Assembly (NCBI RefSeq): GCF_035982055.1
Contig: NZ_CP108427.1
Coordinates: 2,604,001-2,668,000 of the forward strand
Origin: Streptomyces sp. NBC_01288
Lineage (GTDB): Bacteria > Actinomycetota > Actinomycetes > Streptomycetales > Streptomycetaceae
Direction: 5' to 3'
Length of the DNA: 64,000 nt
A program made the translations under genes and the position numbers. Shown in pieces: positions 45,110 to 52,129 of this stretch. The notes under the pieces were generated by a model, which was not told where the DNA came from, did no database searches, and saw only the letters and a program-made list of their open reading frames with translations. How positions within the stretch are numbered: position 1 is the stretch's first letter; every line of letters begins with the position of its first letter.

Positions 45110-45504
45110 CGCTCATCCACCGGTCCGGTGCCCGACCTGTCGCTCCGGCCGTCCAGCAGCACCTTCACCTCGCGCCCGGACACTCCGCCCTCGAACTCCG
45201 TGACCGATCCGTCGGCGGCCACCACACGCACCTTGCGGCTCTTGCGTACCTCGACCCACGCCTTGATGGCGGTTCTCGCCAGCGCGAGGGTGCCCGTGGT
45301 GAGGACCAGCACGACCTCCGGGGTCAGCAGTTCCGACCCTTTGGCGCCGTCCGTCGTGGCGTGCGGCACTTCAGGCGGGGCGAAGCGCACCTGAGTGCCG
45401 TCCAACTCCCGCAGCAGCTCGCGGAGTTCCCGCGCTTCGAACTCCGCATGCTGCGGGTCGGCGCCGAACACCTGGATCCGCGCTGACTCGATCTCGTCGG
45501 ACAT
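45106..45504 (-). CDS. EACC1-type small adaptor protein coupled to the caspase-helicase
   Basis: A 132-residue protein. The N-terminal ARIQVFGADPQHAEFEARELRELL helix leads to a short loop. A hydrophobic helix at residues 59-85 (LLTPEVVLVLTTGTLALARTAIKAW) follows, then a basic strand and KVRVVAADGSVTEFEGG. This arrangement matches effector-associated constant component 1 (EACC1) proteins, which accompany caspase and other effectors in predicted actinobacterial conflict systems. The hydrophobic helix could insert in the membrane. The ATG at 45504 has GAGGGGG upstream. The stop overlaps the caspase-helicase start (ATGA), a strong sign that the two work together. Confidence 0.75.
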   Translation of the reverse strand: MSDEIESARIQVFGADPQHAEFEARELRELLRELDGTQVRFAPPEVPHATTDGAKGSELLTPEVVLVLTTGTLALARTAIKAWVEVRKSRKVRVVAADGSVTEFEGGVSGREVKVLLDGRSDRSGTGPVDER

Positions 45505-45568
45505 GTTCCCCCTCATACCGTCAACTCGCCTGTCCTGGGCCAGAGTTAAGGGCGTCATTGATACACCC

Positions 45569-46255
45569 TCACCCTAGTGTTCTCGCCCGCCGCCATGATC
45601 CGGGCGCCCAGCGTCTGCGTTGTGCGCCCTCGTCCGGAACCCGCAAAATTCTGTACAGCGGCTCCCCCAGATCCGCCCACCTCTCCAATGCGTCCCGGTC
45701 CACCAGGCGAATCCCGTAGCGTGGGCCGCTGGCTCTGGCGGCTGCCGTGAAGCCACCGGTGGTGACGATCACCGCGAACTGAGCGCCGTGATCATGGCGG
45801 TATGTGCCGTTGACGCGCTGCACGTCCTGGTCCCCGACCCTCCGGTCCGGTCGCAGCCGCTTGCACTGCACGACGACCCGTCGCCGTGAGCGGTCGACGA
45901 CGAGTACGTCGGCACCCTTGTCCCCCGCCTTGCCCACATGCTCCGCGGTCAGGCCGTCCCGACGCAGCAAGGCGCAGACCGCCAGCTCGAACGCCCGGGG
46001 GTCCAGCGCATCGAGGTGCGCCAGCGAATAACGGACGGGCCCCGCGGGAAGCGCTGAGCGGCCGGTCCATCTCTGTACGGCCAGCCGCCCCGGCTTCACG
46101 CCCAGTCCCACCGCCACGGCGGTCAGCGCGACGCCGGCGGGCGCCGGCCACTGCTCGGCCGCCCTCCACAAGCCACTCGCCCCGGCCAGCACGCCCAACC
46201 CCCACACCCACCAGGGAACCGCCGCCCAGCCTCCTTGGCTCCGCCTGCGCCGCAT
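45569..46255 (-). CDS. membrane-anchored Mrr-like restriction endonuclease
   Basis: A 228-residue protein. Two hydrophobic segments near the N-terminus (WWVWGLGVLAGASGLW and APAGVALTAVAVGLGV) would anchor it. A PD-(D/E)XK nuclease domain of the Mrr type follows: LDPRAFELAVCALLRRDG with E90, KGADVLVVD with D116, VVVQCKRL with Q130 and K132, then FAVIVTTGGFTAAARASG. All catalytic residues are present. Its start overlaps the previous small membrane gene by one base (TGATG). It ends 64 bases before the EACC1 start on the same strand, so all four genes may form one operon. It may act at the membrane against incoming DNA or as an effector. Confidence 0.82.
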   Translation of the reverse strand: MRRRRSQGGWAAVPWWVWGLGVLAGASGLWRAAEQWPAPAGVALTAVAVGLGVKPGRLAVQRWTGRSALPAGPVRYSLAHLDALDPRAFELAVCALLRRDGLTAEHVGKAGDKGADVLVVDRSRRRVVVQCKRLRPDRRVGDQDVQRVNGTYRHDHGAQFAVIVTTGGFTAAARASGPRYGIRLVDRDALERWADLGEPLYRILRVPDEGAQRRRWAPGSWRRARTLG

Positions 46256-46476
46256 CAGGCGGCCGGGCCGAAGAGCGCCCACATGCCGAAGGCCAGCCCG
46301 AACAGCGCGAGTCCCGCCAGGTCGGTGACCGTGATCAACGTGAAGGTGTGGTCCCGGCACCGTGCGAACAGTCCCCTGCGTCTGCGGCGACACGGCCGGT
46401 GGAACGTTGTCGGACCTCCGCAACGCGACACCAGTGCGGTGCCGCCGATCACCAGTAACACCATGACGAGCAGCAC
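46255..46476 (-). CDS. small two-helix membrane protein
   Basis: A protein of about 73 residues with a hydrophobic N-terminal helix (LLVMVLLVIGGTALV), a basic Cys-containing middle (FHRPCRRRRRG) and a second helix (ITVTDLAGLALFGLAFGMWALF). GTG 46476 is chosen because GGGGGATCC lies before it. The stop codon overlaps the mrr-like start. Function is unknown. Its coupling to the membrane nuclease suggests a partner or control subunit. Confidence 0.55.
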   Translation of the reverse strand: MLLVMVLLVIGGTALVSRCGGPTTFHRPCRRRRRGLFARCRDHTFTLITVTDLAGLALFGLAFGMWALFGPAA

Positions 46477-46981
46477 CGGATCCCCCGTCCCCCGACCCAA
46501 GCCTCCATGAGTAGCGGGAAAACCTCCGTCCCGGCCAGTGCATCTTCAGCCGATCCAGCCGAAATGGGGGCGCATGGGAGCGCTGGCACCGTTCTCCACT
46601 GGTGTGTCTCCTGCGCACGCCCCCGCGACGGCGGTAGTGGCGTAACGCCCGACTTACCCGCTGTCGTCGGCCACGGCGAGTACTACAGCGGCAGATCACG
46701 TGGATGTGATGGCGGGGCAACTCGGCGAGTGGGCTGAGGAGTTGGCTGTCCTGCTGGGTGGGATGGATCATCTGTTCGCGCGGCCGGAGCCGTGGGAGGT
46801 GTTCGCGGACCTGATCGAGGGCCTGCTGTCGGAACTGCGCAAAGCAACTCGCGGGCGGAGGCCTAGACGGGGCTTCCCCATTCGCCGCGACCAGAGGACG
46901 CCGTACCAGCAAGAAATAGTCCGCCAGTTACGCCGACGACCCCTCGATCGGGACAGATCGTGGGGCCGTCGCCTTGCCCGA
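46477..46981. other. 505-base gap with one transposase stub and otherwise no gene seen
   Basis: Besides the IS701-type stub at 46700-46845, I see no convincing gene or repeat. The left part must hold the promoter of the small membrane protein/mrr unit. The right part reads as low-quality frames only. Confidence 0.5.
46700..46845 (+). pseudogene. N-terminal stub of an IS701-type transposase
   Basis: From a GTG at 46700 the frame reads as an acidic N-terminus with LGEWAEELAVLLGGMDHLFAR followed by PEPWEVFADLIEGLLSELRK, which resembles the beginning of IS701-family transposases of Streptomyces. The resemblance stops near 46845, where the expected KNGW segment is missing and unrelated sequence begins. 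No other part of the transposase or terminal repeat was found. It is a scar of an old insertion at the edge of the defence island. Confidence 0.55.
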
Positions 46982-47191
46982 TCAGTCGCTCAACTGCCCG
47001 TTCCCGATTGCCGAAACGAAGGAGTTCCACCCATCGGCAGGGAACACGAGCACCGGCCCATGGGAAACCTTGCTGTCCCGTACCGGGACGACGGCGGCGA
47101 AGTCGTCAGAGACTTCGACGCAAGCGCCACCGTCCGAGTTGCTGTATGAGCTCTTGCGCCAGTTTATGACGCTCAGGTCGATGGATCGCAC
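46982..47191 (-). CDS. DUF397-domain small protein
   Basis: A 69-residue DUF397 protein. It has the typical VINWRKSSYSNSDGGACVEVSDD start and VRDSKVSHGPVLVFPADGWNSFVSAI end. Such proteins are partners of DUF5753 XRE regulators, of the Scr1/Scr2 or BldB-related type, in Streptomyces development and secondary metabolism. Its start overlaps the end of the XRE gene by 19 bases, so they are co-translated. Confidence 0.9.
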   Translation of the reverse strand: MRSIDLSVINWRKSSYSNSDGGACVEVSDDFAAVVPVRDSKVSHGPVLVFPADGWNSFVSAIGNGQLSD

Positions 47192-48015
47192 GGCACTTCC
47201 TCCAACATGCGCAGGACGAACTTCCGCGACTCGGCCGGGGACAGCGCCAGGTCACGAACTGCATCGTAAGCACCTTGAAGCTTCTCGACCGCCGCACCGT
47301 CTTCGATCAGGTCGCCTCGGTGCGCGTTCTCCGTGTATGCCACCGTACGTCCCTGCGGCAGACGCAGGAACCACACGTCAGTGCTGTCAAGCCCGTAAGG
47401 GCCGGCGCTGAAGGGCAGCACATGAACGGCAACGTTCGGGCGTTCCGCCATCTCCGCCAGGTGCTCCAACTGCCCCCGCCACTCAAGGGAGTTCAGCAAC
47501 GCCGTGCGCAGGACCGCCTCAGAAAGAATGGTCCGGAACCGGGGCGCACCCTCCCCCTCCAACAACTCCCGCCGCCCCATCCGGGCATCGACCTGCTGCT
47601 CAAGTTCCTTGCCCTCAAGCCCGCCCGCCGCCAGCATCTCCCGTGCGTACCCTGGCGTCTGCAACAACCCAGGCAGGACGCTCACCGCGAAGTGCCACAA
47701 GCTCACGGCCTCCGCCTCCAGCGCCATGTACCGCCGGTACCGCTCGCGGAACTGCGTATGGTCCCCGGCGGCCAACTCCCACAACGCCAGCAACAGCCCC
47801 GGCGTCCCGTAGTGCGTGTCCAACGCCTGGACGACCTCCGGGCTGCCGAGCGTCTCGCCGTTCTCCATCTTGCCGAACAACGACCAGTCCCAGCCGAGCC
47901 GTTCACCAAGCGCCCGCAGGCTCAGCCCGCTCGCTTCGCGCAGCCTCCGCAACTCCTCGGCGAACCGCTGGCGGGGTTCCTGACTGCGGTCGGTGATGAC
48001 GCGCCGTTGCGGCAT
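47173..48015 (-). CDS. XRE-family regulator with DUF5753 domain
   Basis: A 280-residue protein. The helix-turn-helix is ELRRLREASGLSLRALGERLGWDWSLFGKMENGETLGSPEVVQALDTHYG. The DUF5753 domain begins near ALEAEAVSLWHFAVSVLPGLLQTPGYAREML and includes the RRELLEGEGAPRFRTILSEAVLR segment. It is one of a large Streptomyces paralogue family that pairs with DUF397 proteins. ATG 48015 with GGAGGG upstream is used. The gene that usually stands divergent from it is missing here; degenerate sequence lies there instead. Confidence 0.9.
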   Translation of the reverse strand: MPQRRVITDRSQEPRQRFAEELRRLREASGLSLRALGERLGWDWSLFGKMENGETLGSPEVVQALDTHYGTPGLLLALWELAAGDHTQFRERYRRYMALEAEAVSLWHFAVSVLPGLLQTPGYAREMLAAGGLEGKELEQQVDARMGRRELLEGEGAPRFRTILSEAVLRTALLNSLEWRGQLEHLAEMAERPNVAVHVLPFSAGPYGLDSTDVWFLRLPQGRTVAYTENAHRGDLIEDGAAVEKLQGAYDAVRDLALSPAESRKFVLRMLEEVPCDPST

Positions 48016-48650
48016 ACCACTCCCTCCGGGACATGCGCGTGAGCGATGTGGAACACGTGGAACCACCTCCGGCCGCACCCTCGTAACGACCGGACTACGC
48101 AGCGTAATTCACCCAGAACGGCCGGGTCATGCGATCAGCGCAACCGCATCACTGACCACGCAGACGAGGACCAACATGACCCCCACACCTCGCGCTCCCC
48201 ACCCTCCCAAGACCGGGGAAGCCTCTCAAAGCCCTGGCCGGCAGGTCGATCTCCGCGTGAGCGGAGGCGTTCCGCACGGTTGGCTGCTCGCTCACCCCGT
48301 GATGGAGTCGACTCTGCGCGAGCCCAGGTGTTCAAGACCCCGACCATTCGCGGGCGTCGAGGTGGAGGGTGGATCCAGTGCGGTCTCGCAGGCGAAGGCG
48401 TGCCAGGCCGCATGTCGGGTCGGACTGACGGGTTTCGGAAGCCGCGGAAGAGGTTTCGGGCCACGTACACTCCCGGGCCGCCGAAGCCGACGATGTCGAC
48501 GCGTCCGTCGCCGGTGATGTCGGCGAGGAATCGGGGGGTGGCAGGAACCGGGGGTGCTCCTCGGCCGAGCTCAACCCTTGGTAGACCCGAAGCCGTCGCG
48601 GACGTACAGGGGGCGGACGGAACCACGACAGGAACATCCCGGCCACGGGG
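48016..48650. other. 635-base degenerate gap
   Basis: A plus-strand start-like site (AGGA before ATG 48176) begins a frame that loses coding character and may be the stub of the gene once divergent from the XRE regulator. The right third holds the FG-GAP remnant listed separately. No intact gene is seen. Confidence 0.4.
48440..48622 (-). pseudogene. frameshifted FG-GAP/VCBS repeat remnant
   Basis: On the minus strand, pieces of an FG-GAP repeat appear in three frames in the right order: VRDGFGSTKG, then AEEHPRF, then RFLADITGDGRVDIVGFG, closing with GGPGVYVARNLF. The phrase ADITGDGRVDIVGFG is the hallmark calcium-binding repeat. The frame changes twice within about 100 bases, and the rest of the gene is missing, so this is a decayed fragment of a secreted FG-GAP protein. 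Confidence 0.6.
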
Positions 48651-49316
48651 TCACACCTCGTCCGTGCGGCTCGCCGCTCCGCCCAACCCTGCGCGCATGG
48701 CGAGCAGCCCGGCCTGTACCCGACTCTCGCAGTGCAGCTTCTCCATGATCCGTGAGACATGGCCCTTCACGGTCGGTACCCGCAGGTCCAGCCGCCTGCC
48801 GATCTGGGCGTTGCTCAGCCCGTCCGCTATCGCCGCCAGTACCTCCCGCTCGCGCGGTGTGAGCGAGGGCAGCCGGGGCGGCCCGGCCGAGGACGGCTCG
48901 GCGGCCGCACGGGCCACCAGGTGGTTCACCGCCTCGGGAGCGAGGGCGTGGAGGCCGGCCGCGGTGTTCCGCACCGCATCGAGGACCTGGCTCGGCTGGG
49001 CGTCCTTGAGCAGGAAGCCGTGGGCACCGGCCCGGAGCGCCGGCAGCAGATAGGTCTCGGCGTCGAACGTGGTCAGCATCAGGATCCGTGGCGGTGCGGG
49101 CAACGCGGACAGCTCCCTGGCGGCGCCCACACCGTCCAGGCCGGGCATCTGCACGTCCAGCAGCACCACGTCGGGCGCCACACGGACGCACGCCTCGACC
49201 GCGGCCCGTCCGTCGTCGGCCTCGGCGACCACTGTGATGTCGGGTGCGGTCTGCAGCAGCAGCCGTAGCCCAGTCCGGACCAGGGCCTCGTCGTCGGCGA
49301 GCAGGACCCGGATCAC
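48651..49316 (-). CDS. NarL/LuxR-type response regulator
   Basis: A 221-residue response regulator. The receiver domain has the acidic pair in MIRVLLADDEALV, the phosphorylated Asp in DVVLLDVQMPGLDG and the Lys in GFLLKDAQ. The output domain is a LuxR-type helix-turn-helix, LTPREREVLAAIADGLSNAQIGRRLDLRVPTVKGHVSRIMEKL. It should bind promoter DNA after phosphorylation by the histidine kinase encoded immediately upstream, with which it overlaps by 4 bases. That kinase gene is frameshifted, so this regulator may be an orphan. Confidence 0.92.
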   Translation of the reverse strand: MIRVLLADDEALVRTGLRLLLQTAPDITVVAEADDGRAAVEACVRVAPDVVLLDVQMPGLDGVGAARELSALPAPPRILMLTTFDAETYLLPALRAGAHGFLLKDAQPSQVLDAVRNTAAGLHALAPEAVNHLVARAAAEPSSAGPPRLPSLTPREREVLAAIADGLSNAQIGRRLDLRVPTVKGHVSRIMEKLHCESRVQAGLLAMRAGLGGAASRTDEV

Positions 49317-50565
49317 CGGACTTCCCCAACAGGTTGTGCCCTCGTCGTCTCCCGTTCCTGCTCCTGCTCCGGGTTAGGGTTCGGGTTCGGGTTTGGGTTC
49401 GGTGCGGATGACGCGAGGGGAAGCCGGAGCCGTAGCCGGAACACGCCGTCCCGGTTCTCGGCGTCCAGGGTGCCACCGAGGAGTGCCGCCCGCTCGCGCA
49501 GGCCGCGCAGGCCCATGCCCGCGCCGTCCCCGGCCGCCGCGCAGTCCGGTCACCGGGTTGCTCACCTCGCACTCCAGGTGCTCCCCGTTCACCCGCAGCC
49601 CCAGCACGGCGCGGGCACCGGAGGCGTGTTTGCGGACGTTGGTCAATGCCTCCTGGACGATACGGAAGACCGTGTGCTCCACCGCCTGCGGCAACGACCC
49701 TGCCCCGCCCCGGACTTCGGCAATCGTCGCTGACCAGGGTGCCCGGTCCACGGGCACGCCCGCCGCCTCCGAGTCGGCCAGCAACCGGGGCGGATCCCGC
49801 AGTGCCGGGCCGGGTCGGAAGGAACTCTCGACCGTCTCCGGATCACGCAGCACATCAAGGATCTGGCGCAACTGGGCCAGTGCGCGCCTGCCCGTGACCC
49901 TGACCAGCTCGCCTATCTCGCGGGCTCGCTCCGACTCCTGCGGGTCCACGCTCAACGCGCCCGCGTGCAGCGTGATCAGGCTGACCTCGTGGGCCACCAC
50001 ATCGTGCATCTCACGCGCCAGCGCGGCCCGTTCCTCCGCACGGACCCGGCGGGCGATCAGCAACGACTCCCGCTCGGCCTGCTCGGCACGCTCGGCCAGC
50101 TCCTCCAGCCTGGCGTGCCGGTAGCGGATCACCGTGCCACGCCAAGCGGGCGCGCCCACCAGCAGGGCTGCCGCGATGACGCCCGACGCCGGGGCGCCCG
50201 TGGTGAACTGGCTGAGCACCGCGGTGGCGTAGACGCCGTACCGCAGAGGGCTCGTCACCCGCCGTCTGGCCAGCGAGTACACCGCGAACGGCAAGGCCGG
50301 CTGAACCGTCAGCAGACTCACCACGGCGACCACAGCTGCCACCAAGGTGGGCCGGTCGCGCCGCCAGGCCAGCAGGGCTCCGGTCGAGCACGGCGGAGAC
50401 GGCGAACGGAAGCGGCAGCAGGCACCGATCCGAGGCGGGCGGCAGGAGTCCGCCGACACCGATCAGCGCCGCCAGCACCCAGGCGAACGGCTCGGAGGGC
50501 CACCGGATGCGGTCAGCGAGAGCCACCACCGAGGCGGGCACAGGGGAAACGGACACGCGTGCCAC
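49313..50565 (-). pseudogene. histidine kinase gene with two frameshifts
   Basis: Three overlapping minus-strand frames together give one NarX/DesK-type sensor kinase. The N-terminal part from GTG 50565 (GGAGGG upstream) reads VSVSPVPASVVALADRI through to PFAVSAVL. The frame then changes near 50390 to continue LLAWRRDRPTLVAAVVAVVSL. It goes through the phosphorylation box REMHDVVAHEVSLI and the N box TVFRIVQEALTNVRKHASG. The frame changes again near 49550, and only the third frame gives the G box GAGMGLRGLRERAALLGG. The overall length is not a multiple of three. Each segment keeps strong coding bias, so the gene either decayed recently or contains two sequencing errors. Confidence 0.8.
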
Positions 50566-50674
50566 GGTAGAAGACCCTCCGATTGATCGTTCCGGGGACC
50601 CTTCCTGTCGGCCCGCAGTAGCTGCCCCGGCGGGGCGGAGCATGTGCCCGTGGGCCGGCGTGAGCCCGAGCAGT

Positions 50675-51067
50675 TCAGGGCTTGGCGCTCGCACTGCTCT
50701 TGCCATTGACCTGCGTGGCCTCGTCCTCGGCGGACGGCAGGGTCTTCGTGGCGGCGACCTGTCCGTCCCGGTAGCAGATCTGAAACGTCTGCTTCTTCTC
50801 CAGGGACACATGCTTCTGGAGGTAGTAGTCACAGGTGGTGCCGGCCGGAACCTTGGGCTTGTCCTGCGGCTGGAGACCGCCGGGCTTGCCGAGACGATCG
50901 CGCACAGCACTCTGCTTCTCGCCTACGTGAACGTCCTTGAACTGGGCTGCGGTGATCGTATGCGAGGTGATGTCACTCGCGACGTGCCTGATGCCGAACC
51001 AGAGACCGGCTCCGACGAGCATGACGAGTCCCAGGACTCCGAACAGAATCTTTCCGACGACGCCCAT
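50675..51067 (-). CDS. small membrane-anchored protein with BamE/SmpA-like domain
   Basis: A 130-residue protein with an N-terminal hydrophobic helix (ILFGVLGLVMLVGAGLWFG) that acts as signal anchor. A secreted domain follows: AAQFKDVHVGEKQSAVRDRLGKPG, then TTCDYYLQKHVSLEKKQTFQICYRDGQVAATK. The VHVGEKQSAVRDRLGKP segment resembles the BamE/SmpA-type fold found in secreted proteins of many bacteria. The two Cys residues could form a disulfide. GGAG precedes the ATG. Function is unknown. Confidence 0.7.
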   Translation of the reverse strand: MGVVGKILFGVLGLVMLVGAGLWFGIRHVASDITSHTITAAQFKDVHVGEKQSAVRDRLGKPGGLQPQDKPKVPAGTTCDYYLQKHVSLEKKQTFQICYRDGQVAATKTLPSAEDEATQVNGKSSASAKP

Positions 51068-51540
51068 GGAAGAACTCCTTGGTTATGGGATTCGACGTCC
51101 TTCGACGTCGCTCAAGCAGTCTCTTCCGGTACTTCGCGCCGATCGTCGCCCTGAACGAGGAACCCCACCCCCGACTTTCGTATCCCCCCACGTCCTCCCT
51201 ACTGAAAGGGCACGCACGACTACGACCCTGCCGTACGCCGCGAACAGGTCCACGCCGCCTTCGCCGTCCCCGTCCGGGTCCCCCAAGGCTCCCGCGGTGT
51301 GCGCCCGGGAGCGGGAGCGGGATCTGAGGACCTGGCTCTGAACCGACGCCTGGAACTCCTGCGGGCAGCGACCGGGGAGTCGAACCCCCGGTACATTTGC
51401 ACATATTTGCGCCGTACCGGCTCGCCCGACCAGCGGCATAGCGCGCCTGACACTCCATCAGCAGGTGCATCAAATGAGCGTCATTTCAGCGTCAGGACAT
51501 CACCCGTAACGCCCACACCGCACACGCACAAAACAGCAGG

Positions 51541-51630
51541 TCAGGACACCTTTGCCACCGGCTCAAGGATCGCGACACACTCCACGTGACGAGTCATCGG
51601 AAAGTTGTCACGAGGGACGATGCCAGGAGA
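51541..51630 (-). pseudogene. isolated 3' end of an RlmD/TrmA-type RNA methyltransferase gene
   Basis: The minus strand encodes GIVPRDNFPMTRHVECVAIL followed by EPVAKVS and a stop at 51541. The FPMTRHVECVA phrase is the characteristic C-terminus of 23S rRNA (uracil-5)-methyltransferases of the TrmA/RlmD family. Nothing of the remaining protein is found upstream. Because an integrase 3' remnant lies directly next to it, this may be the displaced gene end left by an element that integrates into rlmD. Confidence 0.6.
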
Positions 51631-51689
51631 ACGTGCAGGTCAGATAGGTTTTCCCCGCCACCAAACCGGGCCGCGATGCACCCAGAGCG

Positions 51690-51850
51690 TCAAACGAGCG
51701 TCACGGCCACGGGCCACTCTTCGGCGGCCTCCCGCCTCGCCTGCACCCGGAGGTGACGATGCCGTCGATCGTGATGGCCGAGAATCCCAACCGGTCGCAG
51801 AGGTAGTCGATTTCCCCTTGGCGCAGATCTCGCCGAGGGCATCACTGGAC
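51690..51850 (-). pseudogene. 3' remnant of a tyrosine recombinase gene
   Basis: One minus-strand frame gives YLCDRLGFSAITIDGIV, like the LGHSAIT-TERY helix before the catalytic Tyr. Another frame, continuing it, gives HRHLRVQARREAAEEWPVAV and then TLV with a stop at 51690, like an integrase tail (RYAHLRV...). One frameshift separates them and the nucleophile Tyr codon is lost. The remaining gene is absent. Confidence 0.4.
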
Positions 51851-52129
51851 GCGCGATAGGTCCAAACGACGACGGCGGACGTCGCGCCGCAGGACGAGAA
51901 GGCGACACCGGATCTACAGACCCTAGGGGCGCGACGGCTCGCGACACGAGGGTCCACTTCGCCCTAGTTGATACAGAAATCCCCACGAGGGTGACACGAA
52001 TCACTGGAACTTACTGTGCACAACCTGTCTGAGTTCTGTGATTTTGCGATCATTCATGATCTTTACCTGTTGCATACCTTCACTTTGGCATCACATGGGT
52101 GATGTCGATGTGAAGCATGAAAGGTCGGG

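Larger units (their letters stand above)
51068..52129. other. 1062-base gap of recombination debris
   Basis: No intact gene is present. From left to right on the minus strand there are a weak FG-GAP-like phrase (GDPDGDGEGGVDLFAAYGRVV, about 51190-51310), a short palindromic stretch near 51371-51392, the rlmD-like 3' end and the integrase remnant, both listed separately. The right 250 bases are notably AT-richer and must contain the promoter of the RHS gene. Confidence 0.5.

Noticed and set aside
48176..48517. A 113-codon plus-strand frame with a fair ribosome site
   Set aside because: Coding character disappears after about 45 codons and it runs into the FG-GAP remnant. It may be a gene stub, but there is not enough to call a gene.
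51365..51405. tRNA-like T-arm (CCGGGGGTTCGACTCCCCGG on the minus strand)
   Set aside because: No acceptor, D or anticodon arm can be folded around it, and the stem has a bulge. It may be a relic of a tRNA 3' end but is not a gene.
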